From positions 1-13,019 of the forward strand of contig CACXNN010000019.1 of the NCBI GenBank assembly GCA_902768995.1: a stretch of DNA of 13,019 nt, written 5' to 3'. The stretch's first letter is position 1; the number at the start of each line of letters is the position of its first letter. The position numbers were made by a program, and so were the translations under genes. The notes under the pieces were generated by a model. It saw only the letters and a program-made list of their open reading frames with translations, was not told where the DNA came from and did no database searches. This DNA is from an uncultured Eubacteriales bacterium. Lineage in GTDB: Bacteria > Bacillota > Clostridia > Christensenellales > CAG-138. Below, piece after piece: positions 6,959 through 13,019 of the stretch.

Positions 6959-8227
6959 TCACTCCTTTTGGCCGCCGGGCACCCGGTCCGGGATCAGCAG
7001 CGTGACGGCCGTGCCCCTGCCGATCTCGCTCTGCAGGACCATGGTCCCGCCGCACATCTCTTTGACGCGGTCCCGCACGTTCCGAAGGCCGATATGGGTC
7101 CCTTCCGAAAGCGTCTTGGCCTTGGGATCGAAGCCCGCGCCGTTGTCCTCCACCGTGATCCGATGCATGTCCCCTTCGCGCAGGGTGGATATGGTCACCA
7201 CCCCGTCCGCCCGGCCTCGCACGCCGTGGCGGATGGCATTCTCCACCAGGGGCTGGATGGTCAGGGCCGGGACCTCAACGGCCTCGTCCTCGATCCGGTA
7301 GACCACACGGATGTTGGGGAACCGGAGGGATTCGATCTGGGCGTACAGCCGGGTATGCTCCAGCTCCTTGGTGATGGGGATCAGCCCCACCTGGTCCAGG
7401 GACTCCAGGTTTTGCCTGAGATACGTGCTGAAATCCTCCAACGTCCTGTCTGCTAGGGGCGGGTCCTTGGCGTAGAGGGCCCGGATGGTATTGAGGGCGT
7501 TGAACAGGAAGTGGGGCTGGATCTGGGTCATCATGATCTGGATGCGCTGGGCCGCCATCAGATCCCGCTCGTGCTGGCGGACGAACTGCAGGTGGAGCCA
7601 GATGTAATAGAACACGCTGCCCACGGTGATGGCGACGGTCAAAAACGAGATGGGCAGTTGCCCTTCCTTCACGCGGTAATCCAACGCCACGGAAGCCACG
7701 ATCATGCAGAAGACGAAGACGGGTATCCACAGGCTCCACTTTCCGTTGTCGCGGCGGTTGCGTACGGCCTCCCAAAGCAGCACGCCCAACAGGACCATGC
7801 TGCACAGGATGCAGGACGGGGCCAGGGGGCCGCCGTGATAGGAGTTCCCCTCGTCGATCCAGAAGCTGAGGGGGGAGAACAGGGCCGAAAGATAGACGGC
7901 CGCGTTGATCCCCGCCAGGACCCACCAGGGCCAGAGCTTCCTCTTTTTCTCATGCACGATGTAGAGGAACAGGATCAGGATCACGGGCCGGACGGCGTAC
8001 CCGTAGATCGTCAGCACCGTGCGCCAGTTCCCCCTGGGCTGGGCGACGGCGCAGCGGTATTCCAGCACGTTCTGCACGATCAGGCTGAGGCTCAACAGGA
8101 CGATGAGCAGCATGACGCGGCGCCGCTCTCGACCGATGTAGGGGTCCACCCATACGGTGAAGCCCAGCCCGATCAACAGGAGCAGCAGCGGGGCCAGCAC
8201 AGCCAGCGTTCCCAGATCCATGGTCAT
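6959..8227 (-). CDS. Multi-TM sensor histidine kinase, LytS/YehU type
   Basis: A 422-residue membrane kinase. About six or seven hydrophobic segments (roughly 7-27, 38-56, 78-95, 99-117, 136-153, 165-182, 192-213) form the sensor. The His_kinase box QIQPHFLFNALNTI with phospho-acceptor His239 follows, then the ATP-binding HATPase region: N-box LVENAIRHG (327-335), G1 DNGAGF (361-366) and G2 GTHIGLRNVRDR (376-387). It should autophosphorylate His239 and pass phosphate to Asp53 of the adjacent regulator. An upstream in-frame ATG at 8251 exists, but GGAGGGG is correctly spaced only for the ATG at 8227. The ligand is unknown; the TM sensor has no extracellular domain of size, suggesting a membrane-borne or small signal. 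Kinases of this class more often pair with LytTR regulators than with the SARP-type one found here. Confidence 0.92.
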   Translation of the reverse strand: MTMDLGTLAVLAPLLLLLIGLGFTVWVDPYIGRERRRVMLLIVLLSLSLIVQNVLEYRCAVAQPRGNWRTVLTIYGYAVRPVILILFLYIVHEKKRKLWPWWVLAGINAAVYLSALFSPLSFWIDEGNSYHGGPLAPSCILCSMVLLGVLLWEAVRNRRDNGKWSLWIPVFVFCMIVASVALDYRVKEGQLPISFLTVAITVGSVFYYIWLHLQFVRQHERDLMAAQRIQIMMTQIQPHFLFNALNTIRALYAKDPPLADRTLEDFSTYLRQNLESLDQVGLIPITKELEHTRLYAQIESLRFPNIRVVYRIEDEAVEVPALTIQPLVENAIRHGVRGRADGVVTISTLREGDMHRITVEDNGAGFDPKAKTLSEGTHIGLRNVRDRVKEMCGGTMVLQSEIGRGTAVTLLIPDRVPGGQKE

Positions 8228-8235
8228 AGGCGTCT

Positions 8236-8242
8236 CCCCTCC
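8236..8242 (-). promoter_or_regulatory. Ribosome binding site deciding the kinase start
   Basis: On the minus strand this reads GGAGGGG, eight bases before the ATG at 8227. It would be inside the coding region if the ATG at 8251 were used, so the shorter protein is preferred. Confidence 0.7.
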
Positions 8243-8264
8243 ATGCCGCATCGCCTTCCGGCAT

Positions 8265-8302
8265 CACGATCTCACGATCACAGTATATCCGAATATCAGG
8301 AT
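8265..8302. repeat. Small repeats in the kinase leader: CACGATC direct repeat and ATCC/GGAT dyad
   Basis: Two CACGATC copies lie at 8265-8271 and 8273-8279. Next to them, 8287-8302 is an imperfect palindrome of the form ATCC-nn-ATAT-nn-GGAT. They lie between or within the kinase promoter and its start codon and could be an autoregulatory operator. Both are short and could be chance. Confidence 0.3.
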
Positions 8303-8326
8303 ACCTGAAAGAAGGCGGATTGTAAA
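8298..8326 (-). promoter_or_regulatory. Candidate promoter of the kinase-regulator operon
   Basis: On the minus strand TTTACA (8321-8326) and TATCCT (8298-8303) are 17 bases apart, giving a leader of about 65 bases before the ATG at 8227. A second possible -10, TATACT (8282-8287), lacks a good -35. The assignment is by motif only. Confidence 0.45.
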
Positions 8327-8430
8327 TATTTTTCGCGCGGAGGGCCTTCATCCGCCGGACCCGGGCCGGGGGATCGGCGGCCTTGAGGGACTCGGTGCCG
8401 CTCTCGGCGCGGGCGAGCTGGGCCGTCGCC

Positions 8431-8469
8431 GCTTTTTCGCCGGATCTTGCGGCGGGCGGCGAAAAAAGC
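8431..8469. repeat. Inverted repeat with A/T tracts on the outside
   Basis: GCTTTTTCGCCG (8431-8442) is mirrored by CGGCGAAAAAAGC (8457-8469) around a 14-base GC-rich loop. On either strand the T-run precedes the stem and the A-run follows it, so it is not a normal intrinsic terminator. It lies in the otherwise empty stretch 8330-8500 between the divergent kinase and pur promoters, where I see no gene. Confidence 0.5.
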
Positions 8470-8501
8470 ACGGGAAAGCGTGGATATATCATTCCTGTTC
8501 C

Positions 8502-8531
8502 TTGACACGGGGCGGGGAGATATGGTATAAA
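8502..8531 (+). promoter_or_regulatory. Strong promoter of the pur operon
   Basis: A perfect TTGACA -35 (8502-8507) is followed after 18 bases by an extended -10, TGG-TATAAA (8523-8531). Transcription should start near 8538, placing the ZTP aptamer at the very 5' end of the mRNA and giving a leader of about 150 bases before purE. Confidence 0.85.
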
Positions 8532-8544
8532 TACTTGTGTTTTT

Positions 8545-8629
8545 CAACGCCGCCCCTTGCGACTGACGGGAGAATGCGGAGCACCGCAGAGGAACAGGGA
8601 GCGCCATATGTTGCCGACCGTCTGGGCAT
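8545..8629 (+). ncRNA. ZTP riboswitch (pfl motif) aptamer
   Basis: The leader of purE carries the conserved parts of the pfl/ZTP motif in the right order: GACTGACGG (8561-8569), a small hairpin TGCGG-AGCA-CCGCA (8575-8588), AGGGAGCG (8596-8603), and the hallmark 3' hairpin sequence CCGTCTGGGCA (8618-8628). ZTP (and ZMP) accumulates when 10-formyl-tetrahydrofolate is short, and this class turns on purine and folate genes. The outer P1 helix is not obvious by eye (CAAC 8545-8548 with GTTG 8610-8613 is one option). The conserved 3' CTGGGCA also forms the left arm of the terminator that follows, which is the expected on-switch layout. Location ahead of purE supports the call. Confidence 0.88.
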
Positions 8630-8671
8630 TGTTGAACCCGCTGGATTCAATATGCCCATCATTTCTTTTTT
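8623..8671 (+). terminator. Riboswitch-controlled intrinsic terminator
   Basis: TGGGCAT-tg-TTGAA (8623-8636) pairs with TTCAA-TATGCCCA (8646-8658) and is followed by TTTCTTTTTT (8662-8671). Its left arm reuses the last conserved bases of the ZTP aptamer, so ligand binding and termination exclude each other. The purE ribosome binding site (GGGGAGGA, 8672-8679) comes immediately after the T-run. Confidence 0.88.
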
Positions 8672-8686
8672 GGGGAGGAAACCGAC

Positions 8687-9178
8687 ATGAAAAAAGTTGC
8701 CATCGTCATGGGCAGCGACAGCGATCTGCCCGTTGCGCAGAAGGCTGTGGACACCCTCAAGGCCTTCGGCGTGCCCTTCGAGGCCCACGTCTTCTCGGCC
8801 CATCGGACCCCGGACCAGGCCCGGGACTTCGCCCGGAGCGCCCGGGAGAAGGGCTTCGGCGTGATCGTGGCCGCGGCGGGCATGGCCGCCCATTTAGCGG
8901 GCGCCATCGCCGCCAACACCACCTTGCCCGTCATCGGTATCCCCTGCAAGGGCGGGGCTCTCGATGGATTGGACGCCCTGCTTTCCACCGTGCAGATGCC
9001 CAGCGGCATCCCCGTGGCCACCGTGGCTTTGAACGGCGGCGTCAACGCCGCGCTGCTGGCTATCGAGATCCTGGCGGTGGAGGACGGCGAGCTGGCGAAG
9101 AAGCTGGCGGACAAGCGCCGGACCGACGCAGAAAACGTGCTGAAAAAGGACGCGGCCCTTTCGTCCGCGCTGCAATAG
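8687..9178 (+). CDS. purE: N5-carboxyaminoimidazole ribonucleotide mutase, class I
   Basis: A 163-residue protein of normal PurE length. It converts N5-CAIR to CAIR in de novo purine synthesis in the cytoplasm, as an octamer. Visible motifs are VAIVMGSDSDLP (GSDSD at 9-13, phosphate binding), SAHRTP with catalytic His39 (equivalent to His45 in E. coli), AAAGMAAHLAG (62-72), PVIGIPCKGG, STVQMPSGIPVATV and the NGGVNAALLAIEIL helix. The pattern is the bacterial class I (N5-CAIR mutase) type, so a PurK partner is expected elsewhere. It is the first gene of the operon, expressed from the promoter at 8502 and gated by the ZTP riboswitch; GGGGAGGA precedes the ATG. A 31-base gap leads to purC. Confidence 0.97.
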   Translation: MKKVAIVMGSDSDLPVAQKAVDTLKAFGVPFEAHVFSAHRTPDQARDFARSAREKGFGVIVAAAGMAAHLAGAIAANTTLPVIGIPCKGGALDGLDALLSTVQMPSGIPVATVALNGGVNAALLAIEILAVEDGELAKKLADKRRTDAENVLKKDAALSSALQ

Positions 9179-9209
9179 ATATCGACAATTCTGATAAGGA
9201 GAACAGGCT

Positions 9210-9896
9210 ATGAAACTCGTGTATACCGGCAAGACCAAGAACGTGTACGCTCTCGACAACGGCAACTACCTCTTGAAGTTCAAGGACGACTGCACCGGCA
9301 AGGACGGCGTGTTCGATCCCGGCGAGAACAGCATCGGTCTCACCATCGAGGGCGTGGGCGACGTGAACCTCAGGATGTCCATCTACTTCTTCGAGAAGAT
9401 CAACGCCGCCGGCATCAAGACCCACTACGTGTCCGCGGATTTGGAGAACACCACCATGGAGGTCCTGCCCGCCAAGGTCTTCGGCAAGGGGCTGGAGGTC
9501 ATCTGCCGCCACAAGGCCGTGGGCAGCTTCTACCGCCGCTACAGCGACTACGTGGCGCTGGGGGCGGACCTGCCCGCCTATGTGGAGACCACCTTCAAGA
9601 ACGACGAGAAGGGGGACCCCCTGGTGACCAAGGACGGCCTTATCGTCCTGGGCGTCATGACGGCGGAGCAGTACGACGCCATCAAGGAGATGACGCAGCG
9701 CATCACCCAGATCGTGGCCGACGACCTCAAGGAGAAGGGCCTGGTCCTCTACGACATCAAGTTCGAGTTCGGCTACGACGCCGACGGCTCCGTCATGCTC
9801 ATCGACGAGATCGCCTCCGGCAACATGCGGGTCTACAAGGACGGGGAATACATCGAGCCCATGACCCTCTCCAAGCTCTTCTTCGCCGAGGCGTGA
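9210..9896 (+). CDS. purC: Phosphoribosylaminoimidazole-succinocarboxamide synthase, divergent short form
   Basis: A 228-residue SAICAR synthetase homologue that joins aspartate to CAIR using ATP. Family landmarks are YTGKTKNVYAL (5-15, nucleotide loop), LLKFKDDCTG, INAAGIKTHYVS, the substrate block VICRHKAVGSFYRR (97-110), KNDEKGDPLV and YDIKFEFGYDADGSVMLIDE (181-200). It departs from textbook PurC in several places: the NN-x-I-S region reads VGDVNLRMSIYFFE, the usual SPDxxR after LIDE is IASGNMR, and the C-terminal tail stops soon after. It is thus a subfamily member with the key Lys/Asp/Arg framework mostly kept. AAGGAG precedes the start; the stop is four bases before purF, implying coupling. 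Confidence 0.93.
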   Translation: MKLVYTGKTKNVYALDNGNYLLKFKDDCTGKDGVFDPGENSIGLTIEGVGDVNLRMSIYFFEKINAAGIKTHYVSADLENTTMEVLPAKVFGKGLEVICRHKAVGSFYRRYSDYVALGADLPAYVETTFKNDEKGDPLVTKDGLIVLGVMTAEQYDAIKEMTQRITQIVADDLKEKGLVLYDIKFEFGYDADGSVMLIDEIASGNMRVYKDGEYIEPMTLSKLFFAEA

Positions 9897-9900
9897 GCCC

Positions 9901-11325
9901 ATGGGAGGATTCTTCGGGATAACCTCCACACGGGAATGTCTGGGGGACGTGTTCTTCGGCACGGACTACCACTCCCACCTGGGCACCCGCCGAGGGGGCC
10001 TGGCCGCCTACGACCCCAAGGTCGGCCTGCAGCGGAAGATCCATAACATCGACAACGCCCCCTTCCGCACCAAGTTCGAGAAGGTGTTCCAGGAGATGCG
10101 GGGCGTCAGCGCCATCGGCTGCATCAGCGACACGGACCCCCAGCCCCTGCTGGTCCGGTCCCGCCTGGGCAACTACGCCATCTGCACCATCGGCGTCATC
10201 AACAACGCGGACAAGCTCATCCGGGACTGCCTGGAGCGGGAGGGGGGCTACTTCGACGCCATGACCGGCGGGCGGGTCAACAGCACCCAGCTCTTCTCCG
10301 CCGTCATGAGCCAGAAGACCGACTTTGCCGAAGGCATCCGCTACGCCCAGGAGCAGATCGAGGGCACCGCCTCCGTGCTGATCCTGAAGGACGACGGGAG
10401 CCTCATCGCCGCCCGGGACAGGGTGGGCCGGCTGCCCGTCCTCATCGGCAAGAGCGAGGACGGCTACGCCGTCTCCTTCGAGTCCTTCGCCTACCAGAAG
10501 CTGGGTTTCGAGGACGAGCGGGAGCTGGGCCCTGGGGAGATCGTGCACATCACCCCCGCCGGCATCACCCAGTTGGTGCCCCCCGGCCCTAAGAAGCGTA
10601 TCTGCTCCTTCCTGTGGAGCTACTACGGCTACCCCACCTCCAGCTACGAGGGGGTCAACGTGGAGGCCATGCGCTACCGCAACGGCGAATCCATGGCGGA
10701 GCAGGACGAGAAGAACGGCTTTACGGACCATATCGACTACGTGGGCGGCGTGCCCGACTCCGGGACGCCCCACGCCATCGGCTACGCCAACCGGAGCAAC
10801 AAGAAGTTCGCCCGGGCGTTCATCAAGTATACGCCCACCTGGGCCCGGAGCTTCATGCCCCAGGACCAGAAGGACAGGGACCGGGTGGCCAAGATGAAGC
10901 AGATCCCCGTCCACGAGCTCATCCAGGGCAAGGACCTGCTGTTCGTGGACGATTCCATCGTCCGGGGCACCCAGCTCAAGGAGACCGTGGAGTTCCTCTA
11001 CGAGAACGGCGCCCGCTCGGTCCATATGCGCTCCGCCTGCCCGCCCATCCTCTTCGGCTGCAAGTATCTGAACTTCTCCCGGGCCACCTCCGACATGGAG
11101 CTCATCGCCCGGCGGGTCATTTTGGAGCTGGAGGGGGAGGAGGGCTTTTCCCATCTGGAGGAATACAGCGACGGGGCCACGGAGCGGGGCAAGAACCTGC
11201 GGCGGGCCATTGCGGACCGGTTCCACTTCGCTTCCCTGGATTTCCAATCCCTGGAGGGGATCGTGAAGGCCATCGGCCTCGATCGCTGCGAGCTGTGCAC
11301 CTACTGCTGGAACGGAAAGGAGTAA
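9901..11325 (+). CDS. purF: PurF-like amidophosphoribosyltransferase lacking the N-terminal catalytic Cys
   Basis: A 474-residue PurF homologue for the first step of purine synthesis (PRPP to phosphoribosylamine). The C-terminal transferase half is intact: VGGVPDSGTPHAIGYA (281-296), KYTPTWARSFMPQ, and the PRPP loop LLFVDDSIVRGTQL (346-359). Probable 4Fe-4S ligands of the Bacillus type are kept: Cys235 (RICSF), Cys387 (FGCKY), and Cys463/466/469 (CELCTYC). The N-terminal Ntn glutaminase half is odd: it begins MGGFFGITS instead of MCGI, the GHxRYxT loop reads GCISDTDPQP, and hNGNixN reads IGVINN. The glutamine nucleophile and glutamine-binding Arg thus appear absent, so it may use ammonia or another donor. 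No better in-frame start with Met-Cys exists. The frame is clean, with purifying-looking codon use. Confidence 0.92.
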   Translation: MGGFFGITSTRECLGDVFFGTDYHSHLGTRRGGLAAYDPKVGLQRKIHNIDNAPFRTKFEKVFQEMRGVSAIGCISDTDPQPLLVRSRLGNYAICTIGVINNADKLIRDCLEREGGYFDAMTGGRVNSTQLFSAVMSQKTDFAEGIRYAQEQIEGTASVLILKDDGSLIAARDRVGRLPVLIGKSEDGYAVSFESFAYQKLGFEDERELGPGEIVHITPAGITQLVPPGPKKRICSFLWSYYGYPTSSYEGVNVEAMRYRNGESMAEQDEKNGFTDHIDYVGGVPDSGTPHAIGYANRSNKKFARAFIKYTPTWARSFMPQDQKDRDRVAKMKQIPVHELIQGKDLLFVDDSIVRGTQLKETVEFLYENGARSVHMRSACPPILFGCKYLNFSRATSDMELIARRVILELEGEEGFSHLEEYSDGATERGKNLRRAIADRFHFASLDFQSLEGIVKAIGLDRCELCTYCWNGKE

Positions 11326-11328
11326 AGG

Positions 11329-12372
11329 ATGATCACTGATTCGAGGTCCGAAGCCTACGCCGCGGCGGGCGTGGACATCACCGCCGGGTACAGGGCCGTG
11401 GAGCTGATGAAGGGCCATATCGCCCGCACCGCCACGGAGGGCGTCTGCTCCGACATCGGCGGCTTCGGCGGCCTGTTCGTGCCGGATCTAGCCGGCATGG
11501 CCGAGCCGGTGCTGGTCTCCGGCACCGACGGGGTGGGCACCAAGCTGAAGCTGGCCTTTCTCATGGACAAGCACGACACCGTAGGCGTGGACTGCGTGGC
11601 CATGTGCGTCAACGACATCATCTGCTGCGGGGCCAAGCCCCTGTTTTTCCTCGATTATATCGCCTGCGGCAAGAACGTGCCGGAGCGGATCGCCGACATC
11701 GTCAAGGGCGTGTGCGACGGCTGCGTCCAGGCGGGGGCGGCCCTCATCGGCGGCGAGACCGCCGAGATGCCCGGCTTCTACCCGGAGGACGAGTACGACC
11801 TGGCGGGCTACGCCACGGGCATCGTGGACAAACCCCGGATCATCGACAAGGGGACCATGGCCCCCGGGGACGTGGTCATCGCCCTGCCCTCCAGCGGCGT
11901 CCATTCCAACGGCTTCTCCCTGGTCCGCAAGGTCTTCGACGTGGAGCATGCGGACCTGAAAGCTCCCCTGGCGGAGCTGGGCGGCCGGTCCTTGGGCGAA
12001 ACGCTGCTGACGCCTACGAAAATTTACGTGAAGCCGGTGCTGGCCCTGCTGAAGGAGGTCCCGGTGAAGGGCATCTCCCACATCACCGGCGGCGGCTTCT
12101 ATGAGAACATCCCCCGGAGCATCCCCCAGGGCCTGGGGGCCCGGATCGACCGCAGCGCCGTGCGGGTGCTGCCCATCTTCGACCTCATCCAACAGCGGGG
12201 CAACATCTCCGAGCGGGACATGTTCAACACCTTCAACATGGGCGTGGGCATGAGCCTGGTGGTGGCCCCGGAGGACGCGGACCGAGCATTGGCCATCCTG
12301 CGGGACAACGGCGAGGACGCCTACCGGATCGGCGTCATCGAAAAAAGCGAGGAGAGGATCGTCATATGCTGA
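11329..12372 (+). CDS. purM: Phosphoribosylformylglycinamidine cyclo-ligase (AIR synthetase)
   Basis: A 347-residue protein of usual PurM length that closes FGAM to AIR with ATP. Diagnostic blocks are SEAYAAAGVDITAGYRAVELM (N-terminal signature), DIGGFGGLFVPD, VSGTDGVGTKLKLAF (ATP/phosphate binding), VAMCVNDIICCGAKPLFFLDY, LIGGETAEMPGFY, ALPSSGVHSNGFSLVRK, LTPTKIYVKPV, ISHITGGGFYENIPR and MFNTFNMGVGMSLVV. The AAAGGAG ribosome site is inside the end of purF, with a three-base gap to the ATG. The last seven bases overlap the start of the transporter gene, so the two are translationally coupled. Confidence 0.97.
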   Translation: MITDSRSEAYAAAGVDITAGYRAVELMKGHIARTATEGVCSDIGGFGGLFVPDLAGMAEPVLVSGTDGVGTKLKLAFLMDKHDTVGVDCVAMCVNDIICCGAKPLFFLDYIACGKNVPERIADIVKGVCDGCVQAGAALIGGETAEMPGFYPEDEYDLAGYATGIVDKPRIIDKGTMAPGDVVIALPSSGVHSNGFSLVRKVFDVEHADLKAPLAELGGRSLGETLLTPTKIYVKPVLALLKEVPVKGISHITGGGFYENIPRSIPQGLGARIDRSAVRVLPIFDLIQQRGNISERDMFNTFNMGVGMSLVVAPEDADRALAILRDNGEDAYRIGVIEKSEERIVIC

Positions 12373-12980
12373 AGAAGATCGCATCCGGCATGGCGGCGGG
12401 GATCTGCATCTGCCTGGGCGGCGCGGTGTTCCTGGCCGTGGAAAACCGGGTGGTTGGCGCGGTGCTGTTTTCGGTGGCGCTGCTCAGCATCTGCCTGAAG
12501 GGCTACGCCCTCTTCACGGGCAAGGTGGGGTTCCTCCCGGAGGATCACGGCAAGGAAGCGGTGGAGACGCTGCTGCTGGCGCTGCTGGGCAACGCCGTGG
12601 CCACGGTGCTGGGCGGATGGCTCATCCGGGCCGCCCTGCCGAACCTGGGGGAAAGGGCCCTGGCCCTCTGCGGGGGCAAGCTCACCCAGCCCTGGTGGGG
12701 GACCCTGGTCCGGGGCGGCTTCTGCGGGGTCCTCATGTACCTGGCCGTCAGCACCTGGCGGGACAGCAAGACCCCTCTGGGCATCCTGTTCTGCATCCCG
12801 GTGTTCATTTTGAGCGGCTTCGAGCACTCCATTGCGGATATATTCTATTTCGCGGCCTCGGGCATGGTGAGCCTGCAGGCCTTCGCGTTCCTGTGGCTGG
12901 TGATCCTGGGCAACGCCCTGGGGGCCGTGATCCTGCCCCTGCTGACGGGCGCGGCCCGAAAGGAGGGCGGCCATGCGTAA
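12366..12980 (+). CDS. Formate/nitrite (FNT) family transporter, short form
   Basis: A 204-residue, highly hydrophobic protein with about six TM helices (roughly 7-25, 29-50, 67-90, 111-129, 137-160, 171-194). FNT landmarks in order are GMAAGICICLGGAVFLA, LKGYALFTGKVGF (first-half pore loop), LLGNAVATVLGGW, the second-half block FILSGFEHSIADIFYF with the family's central pore histidine at 154, and LVILGNALGAVILPLL. FNT channels are pentamers that move formate, nitrite, hydrosulfide or related weak acids. At 204 residues it is shorter than FocA (about 280), lacking terminal extensions. It overlaps purM by 7 bases and purN by 8, so it is a true operon member, and GGAGAGGA precedes the start inside purM. 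Formate (for formyl-THF synthesis) is the likely cargo by context. Confidence 0.88.
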   Translation: MLKKIASGMAAGICICLGGAVFLAVENRVVGAVLFSVALLSICLKGYALFTGKVGFLPEDHGKEAVETLLLALLGNAVATVLGGWLIRAALPNLGERALALCGGKLTQPWWGTLVRGGFCGVLMYLAVSTWRDSKTPLGILFCIPVFILSGFEHSIADIFYFAASGMVSLQAFAFLWLVILGNALGAVILPLLTGAARKEGGHA

Positions 12981-13019
12981 AGCTCGGATCGCCGTGCTGG
13001 TCTCCGGCGGCGGCACCAA
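12973..13019 (+). CDS. purN: Phosphoribosylglycinamide formyltransferase, N-terminus (runs off right edge)
   Basis: Only 15 codons are visible: MRKARIAVLVSGGGT, the typical PurN opening (a Rossmann strand plus the GGGTNLQ loop). PurN moves the formyl group from 10-formyl-THF to GAR. AAGGAGG lies nine bases or so before the ATG, and the start overlaps the end of the transporter gene by 8 bases. The short fragment limits certainty, but the operon context supports it. Confidence 0.85.
   Translation, partial: MRKARIAVLVSGGGT

Noticed and set aside
8431..8469. Inverted repeat read as a terminator
   Set aside because: The T-run is before, not after, the stem on both strands, so it does not fit an intrinsic terminator.
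8296..8607. Open frames on either strand in the kinase-purE gap
   Set aside because: They run through promoter, inverted repeat and riboswitch sequence, lack ribosome sites, and resemble no protein family.
8540..8672. Purine (guanine/adenine) riboswitch ahead of purE
   Set aside because: The conserved purine-aptamer loops are not present, whereas the CCGxCTGGGCA block and upstream GACTGACGG element match the ZTP class.
9799..11418. Long minus-strand open frame (539 codons) opposite purF
   Set aside because: It is a shadow of purF and the ends of its neighbours; no recognisable motif and low-complexity composition.
11488..12384. Minus-strand open frame opposite purM
   Set aside because: Antisense shadow of a highly conserved PurM; no independent support.

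Overview
The window is GC-rich, with strong AAGGAG-type ribosome binding sites and short AT-rich gaps between genes. It carries a ZTP riboswitch, a LytS-like kinase paired with a SARP-type regulator, DUF3592 proteins and a clostridial-looking pur operon. This suggests a high-GC member of the Clostridia, probably gut-associated; the assignment is inferred from gene content and style only. There are no rRNA, tRNA, CRISPR or transposase genes.

Left part (1-6000, all minus strand, read right to left): a tight probable operon of eight genes with gaps of 14 to 58 bases. In order of transcription they are a small hypothetical protein, a one-TM DUF3592 protein, a lipoprotein L,D-transpeptidase-like enzyme, a STAS anti-sigma-factor antagonist, a lipoprotein of unknown function, a DUF3592 plus LURP-one-like membrane protein, an unusual DUF3089 hydrolase plus DUF218/YdcF fusion anchored in the membrane, and a GAF-domain protein that runs off the left edge. 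The theme is cell-envelope enzymes and lipoproteins combined with partner-switching-type signalling parts.

Middle (6000-8330, minus strand): a two-component system with its own promoter and an intrinsic terminator. It consists of a multi-TM LytS/YehU-type histidine kinase and a response regulator with a winged-helix/SARP-like output. Just beyond its terminator and ahead of the envelope operon lie two direct CTTTGGACA copies 11 bases apart, a candidate regulator site.

Right part (8500-13019, plus strand): a purine biosynthesis operon, purE-purC-purF-purM-fnt-purN(partial). It starts from a strong extended -10 promoter and is controlled by a ZTP riboswitch whose last conserved element (CTGGGCA) is also the left arm of an intrinsic terminator. 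When ZTP builds up (10-formyl-THF shortage) the terminator should be disrupted and the operon transcribed. Three things stand out: PurF has no N-terminal catalytic cysteine, PurC is short and divergent, and a formate/nitrite-family transporter is translationally coupled between purM and purN. Formate is the source of the one-carbon unit whose shortage ZTP reports, so the transporter fits the regulatory logic of the riboswitch.
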